Shown here: one piece after another, positions 1 to 10,294 of the stretch | Layout of the letters: every line of letters starts with the position of its first letter | Position numbering within the stretch: position 1 is the first letter of the stretch | Notes under the pieces: model-generated | The model's input: only the letters and a program-made list of their open reading frames with translations | Databases searched by the model: none | Told to the model about the DNA's origin: nothing | Program-made: the position numbers and the translations under genes | Assembly (NCBI RefSeq): GCF_014805625.2 | Contig: NW_023998415.1 | Coordinates: 20,648,393 to 20,712,392, forward strand | DNA: 64,000 nucleotides | Direction: 5' to 3' | Origin: Glossina fuscipes | Lineage: Eukaryota > Arthropoda > Insecta > Diptera > Glossinidae

Positions 1-46
1 AAGTTCTTTTTCTGGGTGGTACATACATCCGCACAATTTTACTGAA
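1..46 (-). mobile_element. HINE-B core fragment at window edge
   Basis: Read on the minus strand, this carries the core 'GTGCGGATGTATGTACCACC' followed by CAGAAAAAG. The same core recurs at about 1128-1175, 27300 and 58850. I infer a fragment of a fly HINE (DINE-1/Helentron-like) repeat cut by the window boundary. It is too short to classify alone. Confidence 0.45.
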
Positions 47-1039
47 AACCTTTTGTATATAATTTACGAGTATTTTTGTAAAAAAACTTTTTTAACTGCA
101 GAAAATTCTTTAAGTAATTTCTATAGTTTCTCCTCTTTTTTAATCAATTAGCGCAATGTTTAGAAAGCCAAAATCTTTTATCCCTCTTTCTTTGGCTTTC
201 TCTCTTACCGACGTGAAGGTTTCAAAGTTCTAAGAATACTTTGCGGTTTATATACTCGAAACGCATTAAATTATTTTAGCATACTAGAGATTTTTTATTT
301 TTTTATATTTTCTTTATAAATAAACAAAAAAGTTCTCTACTTGAAAGTTCTTTAACAGTGTAGTGTACTGTGTTGTGGAATGATGTGGTACATATAACAA
401 TGAAAACTTTTACAGCTTATGAAGTACACGTGTTAATACTTTTAATAATAAATCATTGATTTGTCTTGAATTATTATCAAATTTAATTGCACAACTTAGA
501 GCATATTACGATTAATATTAGTTATGCAATCTTCGCCCGACATCATAGGAACACTCTCCACTTAAGCTTAGTTTAATACCTTATTTTATATATGGCATGC
601 AATTGTGAACTTTGCCGCAAACAGTCTGCCTCCGAAGACGCGCCATCTTATCAAGCGTTTTTTTTTTTTTTTTTTTTTAAACTTGCTTCATTTATTTAAA
701 AAGAAGAAGAAAATTCCTCTAGGCTTATGTTTCTTAGCAACAGAACGCAAAGAATCACGTGGTGGTCAAGCGACGTTTTAAAAGGCAATGCCCTTTGTTA
801 CTGGTAATGTTAAGGTCACTAGTGCTTTAATCGCCACCAACTATTTGGTTTAATATCCACCAAAAACCCTTTATATTATAAGATATTTCTCAATATCCTA
901 TATTTGTTATTATTGCATAGCCCCTGAGACGAAACACTCACTATTTCGCGATAACTTTGCATATTATTGCGCTTTTTACAGAGTGTTATAAAGCACAATT
1001 AACGCGACCTGTCGGTTAAACGCAAAAATGCATTAACAC
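47..1039. other. A+T-rich DNA, no gene seen
   Basis: No coding-like frame on either strand. The stretch holds a T21 run at 658-678 and a slightly GC-richer patch at about 605-655 just before it. Nothing else repeats elsewhere in the window as far as I can see. Confidence 0.5.
658..678. repeat. poly-T tract (T21)
   Basis: Uninterrupted T run. It could be plain slippage or, read on the minus strand, the A-tail scar of a retroposed element. I found no element body next to it that settles the question. Confidence 0.9.
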
Positions 1040-1190
1040 ACATCAGACAAACGGACGGATAGACAACTTTACAATCACATTTACATTTGTTCAATCGATC
1101 GATACAATAAGAGGTGGTTTTCTCTTAAGCTCTTCTGGTTGTTACATACGTCCGCGCAAACTTGCCCCTGTACCACACACATGGTGTAGG
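1040..1190 (-). mobile_element. HINE-B-like element fragment
   Basis: A degenerate (GGAC)n motif at about 1046-1066 (CAGACAAACGGACGGATAGA) is followed about 70 bp on by 'CTTCTGGTTGTTACATACGT'. On the minus strand this gives core then (GTCY)n, the order also seen at 10300-10392 and 22905-23045. Core plus GTCY microsatellite is the known signature of DINE-1/mini-me elements. The copy is diverged and its ends are unclear. Confidence 0.6.
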
Positions 1191-3640
1191 GTATAAAATT
1201 AAAAAAGCGCTGTTTAGCATAAGTAGAGGAAAATGTTAAATTTAGGAAAAGTATACCTATGCGTTTTCACACTGAGAACTCCACTAAATCATCATCTTGG
1301 TATGAGTTAATTCGTTGTATTCGTGTGGGGACAGAAATTTTCTTCGCCTTTCCTCTTAAGAATACGAACGATGATGAAGTAGAAAGCGAGGTCAAGAGAG
1401 ACTAGTGGATAATTTGCCTTTAGTCAATGCATTTGCGTTGCTTATTTGCAGGGCTCGAGCAAATTCTATATGTTTGCTGCATGAGTTAGTTTTGAGTTAT
1501 TATAAATAATTTCAAGCCATTTATTTGTCTAATTAAAATCTTAATAGTCGTTTAATTAAATGTTTTCAAGACAAAACAAATGTTTTCTTAACCATTAAAA
1601 CTTTTCGTAATGATTGACTAACCGTTTGCATGCACACGCACGTATTTGTTTACATATACTTACGTTATATGTACCTTCATAAAGGGTAGTATGTTTATAT
1701 ATATGTTTATATATATATGTATTATTGTATTTTTTCATACTTGAAATAATTAACAAACGGTCAACCGACCTTACAAGTGCGGCCGGCTGACTGACTGCTG
1801 CACTTGTGCCGCAATTGAAAATTTGCTTTCGTAAATTTTGTGGTCTACGTTAATAGCAGCAATAAATGAACGAGCATAACAAACAACAACGTTTAATAGC
1901 GAAAAAATTTTTCTAATAAATTTATTTATGCTAAATAAAAAAATCATAAAAATTTTAGGCCAGGGAAGTTAGAAGGGAAGTCATTGGTGTATGCCAGAGC
2001 CGATGGAAAATATGAAATTAAATATTTGAGAATTTCGAAAATTACTTTTATTTTGCAGTTCTTTTTTTATTTCATTGCATTTTTTTACTTTTTTTTATTC
2101 CTTTATTTCTCATAAAAAGCAACTGACGCAACATGTATAAAATGCAATGTAAACTTTTAGTAGAAACAATATGACGTTCTATGAGTAAAGCAAAATAAAA
2201 AAAATAAATTAATTTTTCCTTTTGATTTCTGGTGACCCTTGCACGTATAGGTTTTTTACACGTAGGAAAACTTAACTTTTAACTGAAACATACAATAGTA
2301 AAGCATATAATCTTTATGGGGATTCCCTATAAAAACCAGGTGGAGTACAGGTGAAGAACTATAAAAATGAAATGGTAGAACAAAAAGTCAAAAAAATTAT
2401 AATAACATTTCCGTAGGCCATGTAATCCAGAAAACTTCTCTCAAGTTAACAAGAGACTGTCGCCTCGCTGACTGATGGGTTCGCGCATCAACTATTTGAT
2501 ACTTTGTGTGTACATTAGAAGACCACCTGTAGGGCCCGATGTCCTCACGTTGCTAGTTTTTGACCTCATTATTCAAGCCGTACGTACAACGTACACTGTT
2601 CAGATATTTAAAAATAATTTTCCGAAATTTTCTAGAGTAAATCGGAAAGGAATGTCCTCCGCCTTAGCTGAAGTGATGTTCAAAAATATTTAACATTTAA
2701 CTTTGTTTATTATTTTCCTTTTGGACGAATACGCTTAGTAAAATGTTGCATTGGCAATAGATATATAGAGTGTAAACGAAGCAGGCTGCGGTACAGACTT
2801 GCTAGGCAGTTGCACATTTAACATATTATGTAAACGTATGTTTTGATAGCAGAATATAACATAAGACGTAGAGCGGACTGTACAGGGTCATCCGTGTTCC
2901 GTACGTTTCGAAAATAAATCTAATTAAAACACAATTGTGACTCAGATTTGGATCCAATTTTTTTTTGCAATATATTACTCAGGACCTTCAAATACAGTTC
3001 ACACGTAGGGTTTGAGTTTTTAACAAAGAAGTTCAAATGGCGTAAACCAATTTCAAATGTAAAAAAAAATTCACTTTGGTCTCTTTTACCATTTATTTTG
3101 TACTATGTATTTAAAAGAAATATCTATTCGATGGCCCTATGCAATAAGTAGTGCTTAGGAATGAAAGTAGTTTTCATCAAGAATTCATTGCAACGAATTA
3201 AGCGAAACGTTCTATGTAAGCGTAAACAGCTAATTGGATGACTTTCATACAAGTTATATAAGATAGTCACCCCGACCGCAAACAACATTTTCAATAATTT
3301 TAAAGCAAATCTACTTTAATAAAAACAAAACTTACAACCTTCTAAGCGACGCTGCCAATGTGTGCGTACATATACACATATACACAAATTTTACAGGCAC
3401 CCTAATAAACACATATATTATTGTATGTGAAACTACTTTTGAATATATGTAAAACATAACCTACATCCGTTTTCCAGTAAATCCAATATATCTGTAAATA
3501 ATTAACTGGATTAAGGGCTTCACATGATCGACATCGCATCCATCGAGATGACAAAAGATTTAGTTAATTTTTAAAGAGAAAAATTGTGGAACATAATCAA
3601 AAGGAGGATCATTTATAAAATCTGTAGGAAAGCACTTTTG
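1191..3640. other. A+T-rich DNA, no gene seen
   Basis: Only chance-sized frames are present (72 and 67 codons at 2475 and 2948), with no recognisable domains. The stretch holds a short TA/TTTA microsatellite at 1695-1722, a GC-rich hairpin at 1773-1807 and otherwise unique-looking A+T-rich DNA. Confidence 0.5.
1773..1807. other. GC-rich inverted repeat with E-box/NK2-like half sites
   Basis: Arms ACAAGTGC (1773-1780) and GCACTTGT (1800-1807) flank a 19-nt GC-rich loop containing GGCCGGCTGACTGACTGCT. CAAGTG/CACTTG is an E-box and also resembles the NK2-class (tinman/vnd) site. A chance 8-bp arm is quite possible, and regulatory function is only inferred. Confidence 0.3.
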
Positions 3641-3657
3641 AGACACTGCGCTAGGCG

Positions 3658-3728
3658 AAAGAAGAATGGAGCCGGAATAAGGGAGAGAAAGCGAGAAAGA
3701 GGGAAAGAGAAAGATAGGCAAAGAGGTT
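3658..3728. repeat. polypurine (GA-rich) tract
   Basis: About 70 bp of imperfect GAAAGAG/GAGAAAG repeats. The serine/leucine/phenylalanine-rich minus-strand frames across it are shadows of the purine run, not protein. Confidence 0.8.
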
Positions 3729-4869
3729 GATATCGTCTTCTTATCACCACTGTAAAAGAAATTGTTCTGTCCGTACTTCGAGATGCACGACGAGCATTGA
3801 TGAGCAAACGATGTCAAGAAAGAAATTCTTTGCATGAAAATGTTTGTCATTAGCAAAAAAACAAAAGAAAATAAATGCAGAACTAAATAAATAAATAAGT
3901 TCCGAGTGAAAAAAGTTTGAAAATGTACTCAAATAGCCGTACGAACAATTTGTTCCGTTAACCAAACTATTGAGTGTCAAATAAATTAGGGTAGAGAGTG
4001 TGAGAAAGTTGGTAAACAATTAGATTCCAGGATCTGTACGCTTACTACGGGTAGTCGGAAAAGTTTTCCCCATTTTTTCTTTTTCTCGCAAAACATTTAC
4101 TAAAGGAAATTTTTACTACTTTTGTTTCATGAAAGTTTGCGGACAAAATGAAAACAAGAAAGAAGAAAAGAAGAAAAGAGCAAACACAACTGAATGAAAA
4201 GCCAACAACAAGTAACATAAAGTAGATTTCTACGTTTATAATAAAAGTTTGTATTAATTTTTCTCTCTTGCTTCCTTTACGACAATTTATGACACTTTGC
4301 AGTATTTATTGGTATGAAGAAGTTTATAATTAAAGTGTTTTCACAACAACAACTTGGCGAATGTTAATTAGAAATCAAGCTAACAATACAAGTAATAGTT
4401 AATAATAACGAAAAAGTTTAGAATTTTTATAAAATCAGGAAAAAACAACAATTTAAATAAGAGATATTGCAAAAGTCAAAAACAAACCAAACAGAACTAA
4501 ATCGCATAAATAATAAAAACGTTTGCTTCGATTATAATAAAATATAATATCGACGGTATATTTCATCTGCGAATAAATTCATTAGCATAATCGATTCAAT
4601 TTCAAGCAGTTCAAGTATGTTTCACTAAAATTTACAAACATTTACGAAACGATTGATTTGTCAATGAGAGATCATCTCGTACGTCTGCAAATTTCAAGTG
4701 TATGTAGTAGTAGTATGTATAACTCGTTTCGAACAACATCATATATATATATATATACACAGCTTGATCTCTATTCTGAAGATTATTTGCTTTATTGGGA
4801 TTGCTTGAGAATTAATTCTCTCTGCGCATCGATCATCATATTTATGTTTCTGTACATTTTTAATCGAAA
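3729..4869. other. A+T-rich DNA, no gene seen
   Basis: Only low-complexity short frames. A (TA)9 run lies at 4739-4757. Several AAAACAACAA-type stretches occur between 4150 and 4520. No transposon ends or conserved coding pattern were noticed. Confidence 0.5.
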
Positions 4870-4874
4870 ATTGG

Positions 4875-4978
4875 CATGTGCAGCCCAGTCGATAAGACTC
4901 AGTGCACGCGGGTTCAACTCACGCTTCGCCCGAGCATGCTTGATCGGTAGCTTTTGTGACATCTGATAAGACGAAAAG
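4875..4978 (+). mobile_element. tRNA-derived SINE-like sequence, copy 1
   Basis: CAGCCCAGTCGATAAGACTC resembles a pol III A box. About 28 bp later CGGGTTCAACTC closely fits the B-box consensus GGTTCRANYCC. The following 'GCTTGATCGGTAGCTTTTGT' is echoed at 15856-15876 ('GCTCGATCGTAGCTTTAGT'). There is no cloverleaf with closing acceptor stem, so I call a SINE-like relic and not a tRNA gene. The family name is unknown. Confidence 0.4.
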
Positions 4979-5099
4979 ATACAGTTTGCGTAGGAATAGT
5001 TGTACGAGAGTGAGCTCAAAATATTGCCTCAGCCGAACTAAATTTTTCATACCAATTTAGAATGTCGACTCAACGACTTTTGCCCAAAAATATTGAATA

Positions 5100-5462
5100 C
5101 AGTGAAAGCTCCTTATTCGCGCTTCCCTTATTCGCCGTTTCACTATTCGCGGCTATAAATTTCTTTATTCGCAGTGTTTGAGAACGTGAACAAGCAGAAT
5201 GAAAGGAACCTTATTACTCAATGAATAAAGTATTGTTGCGAACATCCAAAATCTAGTTCATTTCAGCTGAGTAATTTCCCCAAATAACAGATTGCCTAAA
5301 GAGGGAAAAACTAAATGCACATTCGCATTCAATTGAATTGATTTTTATTATTTTGTCACCTAGCAACGTAACCCCCTACAATGCCATATAAATTATCATT
5401 CCGTTTCTGTATTCGCGGCATTTTTATGGAACGTAACCCCCGCGAATAAGGAGCTTTTACTG
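5100..5462. mobile_element. pogo/Tigger-type MITE (363 bp)
   Basis: The element starts CAGTGAAAGCTCCTTATTCG and ends with the complement CGAATAAGGAGCTTTTACTG. The terminal inverted repeats match at 21 of 22 positions. Subterminal TATTCGC motifs recur at both ends. The flank is TA on the left (5098-5099) and CA on the right (5463-5464), fitting a TA target duplication with one decayed base. A 5'-CAGT start plus TA target is typical of pogo/Tigger members of the Tc1/mariner superfamily. There is no internal ORF, so it would need a transposase from elsewhere. Confidence 0.88.
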
Positions 5463-5534
5463 CATATCAATTTTTTTTCCAGAGATCGACATGAGATATA
5501 ATCGCTAAAGCGATTGTTTCGATTTTTATATCAT

Positions 5535-5805
5535 TTACACTTAAACTTGTAGAGTAAGGGTAGAGTAAGTGTGTGCGTATGCTTATCCAGGATCACTTTC
5601 GATTGTATCGATTTAAGTGTATCTGTCTATCTGCCCGCTTATCCGTGTGTGCTCACTTTCACAGATATTTTGATGAGATTCGGTACCCCGACGTGCTTTA
5701 GACCAAGGACGCACACTATTGAAAATGGCACAGATCGGAACGCTTTTTCAACCACAACCCATACGACGCCCTGTTTTGAAAAGTCATAGTACGAATTTAA
5801 TGGTG
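5535..5805 (+). mobile_element. HINE-B-like element
   Basis: GTGTGCGTATGCTTATCCAG, then TCGATTTAAG with a (GTCY)-type block ATCTGTCTATCTGCC at about 5618, then a body in which 'GACGTGCTTTAGACCAAGGA' parallels 'GACGTGCTTTGATCCAAGAC' at about 59000. Both are followed by a CAGATCGG/TATCGGTC motif and TTTTGAAAAG-like sequence. It begins about 70 bp after the MITE, so the two insertions are close neighbours. The short plus-strand frame inside it is not a gene. Confidence 0.6.
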
Positions 5806-6713
5806 GGCCGTGGTGGGTCCAAAATAGTGCTCTTACTTGTTATATAAAACTTTGTTGGAGAAATCAATTGATGCAAAGTATACGAAAGAACATGTTCGTA
5901 GACGTCAGAAAATTGCATATGATTTTAATCAGAATAGAATGCTAGATCGGCTTGGACATCTGAGTTTGTACTTTAGGTTTTGTTTCTTTTATGGAAACTG
6001 TAAGACATTGAAGTAAAAAAATTATTGAATATTGAATGTTGAATACAAATGTATCCTCAGTTTAGAGCCAGAGATTTGGTATGATTCTAACCGCTAACAT
6101 AATAAGAAAAATGTAAATTTCATTACATCAATAATTTTAAGACGTTATCGACTTTTTGTTTGGCGTAGAGTATAAAAATATGCAATAATTTTATGTATCA
6201 TTTTATGCATTAATCATTCGTAGTATCATAGATCGTCATAATTGCATTTTGACTTTGATTGATCGAAAATACGATGAGAGTTTACTTATCTTTAGTTTCG
6301 CTATATTGAATGCGAGCGTATTACTGTGTAGTTGGTAAAAAGTATTCATTAAATCGAAGATCAGTGAACTTGATGGAGTGAACTTTAATGGAATTTTAGA
6401 GTTTAAATCTTTTTCTAATTTAAACTTTAAATGTCTTTATTTTTGTGTTGTCATTAGGTATTCTTGCTTTGACACCGATTTGTTACTATTTTTAATAAAG
6501 TAACTTAATATTCAAGGCATCATTATAATGTAAGCGAAATGCGCGCGTGTGGGTGGATGTCTGTGCGTTTGAGCTGCATTTAACCCTGGCGGGAGTTGAA
6601 AGAGTGATGGCTTGTGATTTAGTTCAACTAATGAAATTGCATTCAATTTTGCAAAGTAAATACATATGTGCATATGTTTGTAAGTGAAGCATAGACTTTA
6701 TCTAATCGAATGA
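5806..6713. other. A+T-rich DNA, no gene seen
   Basis: No coding-like frame. A somewhat GC-richer patch at 6535-6610 (GCGCGCGTGTGGGTGG, then CCCTGGCGGGAG) stands out from the surroundings but matches nothing I recognise. Confidence 0.45.
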
Positions 6714-7154
6714 GTGCTTACATGTTGGCAAGCATTCCCTTATGAGGTGGCGATGGTGGTTGTGCGACGGTATTGCAAGTTGAGTGGATCGAGATATAGT
6801 TACGTTTGTCAAACTGAGATAAACTGTTACGCGTGTGCCTGTCACTTTGATGAGGTTAACAATATTTTAAAGGGAATCCTATGTTATACTTCTATATACA
6901 TATATGCATTTTTATGCTTTTTTTCTTACCTTGGAAGCCACTCTAGCGATCTGTCAGTATCTTTTTATGTCATATTAACTTACATTAAAATATTTAGGTA
7001 TTTGCGGCTCCCGCTGATAATGTGCTTGATATTAAATCGTATTTCTAAAAGTGCTTTTCTTAAATATATTATATATAGCGCAGAGTCTCTATATCATTTT
7101 GCTTTCAATTTTATATTACTTTTTTTAATTCTGTTATGTTGCATCAATGCATAA
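6714..7154 (+). CDS. longest open frame (146 codons), hydrophobic, unrecognised
   Basis: This is the longest ATG-to-stop frame in the window. The first ~50 residues are Cys/Tyr-rich. The rest contains about four hydrophobic stretches that could span a membrane (around residues 55-75, 80-98, 100-112 and 125-143). I recognise no family motif. In DNA this A+T-rich, a frame of this size is expected by chance about once in several such windows, and T-rich DNA automatically encodes F/I/L/Y-rich segments. Most likely spurious; listed because it is the largest. Confidence 0.12.
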   Translation: MLTCWQAFPYEVAMVVVRRYCKLSGSRYSYVCQTEINCYACACHFDEVNNILKGILCYTSIYIYAFLCFFSYLGSHSSDLSVSFYVILTYIKIFRYLRLPLIMCLILNRISKSAFLKYIIYSAESLYHFAFNFILLFLILLCCINA

Positions 7155-7436
7155 TTTCGAAGCTACATTTCGGCAGCTATTTGACATTTTTGAAAATGCT
7201 TATTGAGATCTACAGTCTACGGCCTTGGCCGCTTTCGATCAAGATTATCAATACAAAAAATTGAGTATGTGTCTCAGCATTGATGCACCAACGATTATCT
7301 CAAATTGTGCAACATTCAAAGTCACTAGCGACGTTAATGTCAAGTCCTATCACCCTAACTCACCCCCGGCCTATGACTATAAAAGTTATATATAACCTAA
7401 ACATTGGCTTTTTTTTTTTCGTTTCCAAATTATTTG
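7155..7436. other. spacer, no gene seen
   Basis: Mixed composition. It includes CTACGGCCTTGGCC at about 7216 and CCTAACTCACCCCCGGCC at about 7353. No repeat match or coding frame was found. Confidence 0.4.
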
Positions 7437-7700
7437 CTGGCAAAATGGCTGGCTGATGACCTCACGTTTCTCTAGCTTGGTTCGCCAGCTGGTGCTGCTG
7501 CTGTATGGATAAGAAGCAAGTTAAAATTATAACGGACGTCAGCTGATGGTGACATCGCAAGCTTTACCGCTTGGTCTCGCTTTGGCCACTTAATTACAAT
7601 TGAAATCGATTAAAAATTTGTACTTTAGCAGATTCCGATCCTCATTTGATGGCTAACGAGAGTGAATGCAAGCTATTGCTATTGATCGAATAACTAATCC
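7437..7700. promoter_or_regulatory. candidate enhancer-like block
   Basis: This block is less A+T-rich than its flanks and free of simple repeats. It has two CAGCTG E-boxes (CCAGCTGG at 7485-7492 and CAGCTG at 7540-7545), a homeodomain-type TAATTA at 7591-7596 and ATCGATTA at 7605-7612, plus several GATGG motifs. Clusters of such sites are common in fly cis-regulatory modules. There is no direct evidence of activity, and the call depends on conservation that cannot be checked here. Confidence 0.25.
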
Positions 7701-8260
7701 GAATTAGCTTAAGATTGTTCGTTCCTCGTATTTTAATTTCGGAAATGTCCTTTTCCACGTCAGTTGCCTACAATGAACTGATTCTACGGCAATTGTCACT
7801 AATTAACTATTTCGTAATAATTTGTGTCCAAAAACGTACACGATTTTTGTTATGGACTTATATATAGACTCAATATAAAAAAAACCGTAATTTTCTGACA
7901 TGTAACTCTAAACTGATACGTACATGTGACAACAACAGTTTAGGATCTATGTGACATATTGTCACGAACTATTAATGAAGATATTCTAGATTGCGATGAC
8001 AGAAGGACAGAAGGAAAACGACGGAGAGACAAGGAAGGACAGAGATTGGATGAGAAATATGGGTAAGCGTTTTTTATGTGTACAATTAACTGCTCTCTTT
8101 CGTGCTTGTTTCATTGTTGGTCATCTTCCCAAGCATAGTTAACCAGATATTGCAACAACAATATATAAAAAATATTCACTACACGTACATACAGCTATTG
8201 TACATACAAATGAACACATATCGAATTCGGTAATACAATAAAATTGCTGAATATTCGTAC

Positions 8261-8282
8261 ATATATATATATATATATATAT
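8261..8282. repeat. (TA)11 microsatellite
   Basis: Perfect AT dinucleotide run in otherwise A+T-rich DNA. Frames rich in I and Y across it are artefacts. Confidence 0.95.
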
Positions 8283-8392
8283 TGTTAGTGTTTATAAGCA
8301 CATATATGAAATATATAAAACAAGTCAAATTGTAATTTGTTTGAATGGGAAATACATAAAGCAAAGGATCATTTCATGACAAAACGAACCAA

Positions 8393-8450
8393 AATAATAA
8401 TAATAACAACAAGTTCAACAACAATAATAACAATAACAACAAAATGAAAT
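8393..8450. repeat. imperfect (AAT)/(AAC)n stretch
   Basis: Runs of AATAATAATAACAACAAG and AACAATAATAACAATAACAA. Degenerate trinucleotide microsatellite. Confidence 0.7.
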
Positions 8451-8840
8451 GTAAACGTTTACAAATGTGGCTGTAGATGCTTTTGCCATATCAACTAACT
8501 GGGAGAAGTGAAGGCAAGTAGGGTAAGCGCTAGCATATGCAATAAGAAAATCTTGTTTTGAACGCAACACCCCATTATAGTTACAGAGAGAAATGAGAAG
8601 AAAAATCGTGTAACGTATGTGACATCGTTAAACTTAAAATCATTGCATGGTCACGTGTCAATCTTTAATGCCTGTACATCAATGCAATGCTGTGCAGTAT
8701 GTATACATATATAAATGTACACATATATTTGTGCGTATGTAAGTGTATTGCGAGAAAGAATACATGTGTATTTTAGCATAGAATTGTATTACATTTCTAT
8801 GCGGGTTTTCTTGTAATATTTTGTTTTTCATTTTTACCTG

Positions 8841-8892
8841 TTTTTTTTTTTTTTTCTCTCTTCTTCTTCTACTTCTTCTTCTTTTTCTTGCA
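8841..8892. repeat. T15 plus (CTT)n polypyrimidine tract
   Basis: T15 at 8841-8855, then CTCTCTTCTTCTTCTACTTC and more TTC units. The Arg/Lys-rich minus-strand frame over it is low-complexity and not a gene. Confidence 0.85.
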
Positions 8893-9113
8893 TTTATTGT
8901 TCTTTCCTGGTAAAAACTACTCTGTGACATTAGTACAAACCATTTAGAAATCTGTCAAAGCGTATCTTGCTGTACAAGTTGGTTTATATGTATGCAAGAA
9001 AACATATTTACATTCATCTATAAAAACGTATACGCAAGTATCTGGTATATATCACTTATGTAGGTAAGCGAACATGTGTATATGCATGTTATATTTGTGT
9101 GCATGTATGTATA

Positions 9114-9127
9114 GGGGGGGGGGGGGG
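9114..9127. repeat. poly-G run (G14)
   Basis: Fourteen consecutive G in an A+T-rich region. Long G runs are rare in fly DNA and can fold into quadruplexes; they are also error-prone in sequencing, so the true length is uncertain. Confidence 0.9.
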
Positions 9128-9379
9128 TAGGGTGGTGTAAAACGTGTTCGTGTTGACGTATTGTATTAGAGTCGAGCAAAATTGTTAAGCAAACTAACAA
9201 CATAGTTACAATGCAGTTGATTCTATTTGTGTTGTATTTGTGCTGCTGCTATACATAGTTATCATTGTTGTTCTCGGTGTTGTATTTCTATTATATTTTT
9301 TCTACAATTGGAGATTGTTATTGTCGTTATATGGAATATAAGGTATGCACATACACATATATATGTATTCATACATGAA

Positions 9380-9380
<1 letters not shown>

Positions 9381-9414
<34 letters not shown>

Positions 9415-9535
9415 TTTTTATATCTAAATATCAACATTATACTATATAACTATTATATAATATTATATAATATATACTATATTATACAAGTACTATGTAG
9501 TATATATATACATAATATATAGATACGTCACTATG
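9381..9535. repeat. TA microsatellite and TATAATA-rich block
   Basis: Perfect (TA)n at 9383-9410, then about 110 bp made almost only of A and T with recurring ATTATATAATA and ACTATA units. Likely expanded or slipped simple sequence just before the candidate exons. Confidence 0.85.
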
Positions 9536-9635
9536 CTAAACTACACGCAACTAGTTGTGTTAACACCGTCACCAACAGTGACAATTTATACAACGTCGTA
9601 TCTATATAGAAATAAGTGAGATTGAAACTTGGTGC

Positions 9636-9827
9636 ATGTTATTCCCCCAAAGCGTAGACCACTTTGATTCTCATAGCGCTAAATGTGTCAAAGTTCATGC
9701 CAAAAAACCAGTGCTTCCTGCTTCATGTCAAGAATGGTGCTGCCGAGGCCTTCCGGATAATAAACAGTGGATGTGTTACAAGATTCATGTCCCAATCGTT
9801 ATAGGTGCAGGTAAAGTGAGTCGTTAA
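9636..9827 (+). CDS. candidate exon: Cys-rich frame ending at splice-donor motifs
   Basis: This 63-codon frame has mixed composition and a protein-like residue mix. Five Cys fall in a CVKV...CQEWCC...MCYK pattern with no low-complexity run. It reaches 'GCAGGTAAAGTGAGTCG', which contains two good donor contexts (CAG|GTAAAG at about 9811 and AAA|GTGAGT at 9816), just before its stop. A weak acceptor-like TTATTCCCCCAAAGCGTAG lies at its start, so the coding part may begin near 9657 and not at the ATG. I recognise no family. It may be a real exon, a decayed one, or a conserved non-coding stretch. Confidence 0.25.
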   Translation: MLFPQSVDHFDSHSAKCVKVHAKKPVLPASCQEWCCRGLPDNKQWMCYKIHVPIVIGAGKVSR

Positions 9828-9944
9828 CCTTGAAGAAAAGTGTGAATATTCATGTGGGTTCTATTTGGGGAAGAGCGCTAAGGGTGTAAAAAACATTTGG
9901 ACGTCGTGTCGTCGCAAACTTAAACGTCGTGCATTCTGGCCCGT

Positions 9945-10091
9945 ATGATAAAACTGACCGTGGTCATGTTAGCAACACCGGCCTGGGGTCTGCTACTGTA
10001 TTCTCTGCACTTTTGCCCATTGCTGACAAATGGTCTGGCTGAGCAGCGTTTCCATGGACGGAATTTGAAAGGGCATTCAAATGTTGTTTAG
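9945..10091 (+). CDS. candidate short secreted-protein ORF or signal-peptide exon (48 aa)
   Basis: The frame starts MIKLTVVMLATPAWGLLLYS and continues through a long hydrophobic core to ...LLTNGLA|EQRFHGRNLKGH. This is a classic signal peptide with Ala before a plausible cleavage site. The predicted mature stub is basic and contains an F-H-G-R motif that could look like an amidation/processing site, though it is far too short to assert a neuropeptide. Codons are CTG/GTC/GCC-rich, unlike the A+T-rich surroundings. It is in the same frame as the Cys-rich candidate exon ending 118 bp upstream. No strong donor site precedes the TAG, so it is either a tiny complete ORF or a first exon with a weak donor. 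Confidence 0.4.
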   Translation: MIKLTVVMLATPAWGLLLYSLHFCPLLTNGLAEQRFHGRNLKGHSNVV

Positions 10092-10294
10092 AAGAACACG
10101 GAAAAATAGTTCTTACTCAATGTACCAATATATGTGTACGTATATAAGCATATGTACATATAGGTACGTGTATGTATTTCTGTTTTGTTACATTCATCGC
10201 AGTAAAATACGTCTTACTTGGAACGAGGTGTGTGTCTCCGGTCTTGCTTACTTTTTATTTATTTTACTTTTCTGCTTTGTCTTACCCTTGTTGC

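Noticed and set aside
4875..4978. A functional tRNA gene
   Set aside because: A- and B-box-like motifs are present but no acceptor, D and anticodon stems pair up.
8179..8364. Ile/Tyr-rich frame over a TA microsatellite (also at 9227, 36944, 49821, 50112, 52661, 53498, 54444 and 63354)
   Set aside because: The length comes from TA/CA repeats that lack stop codons in some frames; no protein signal.
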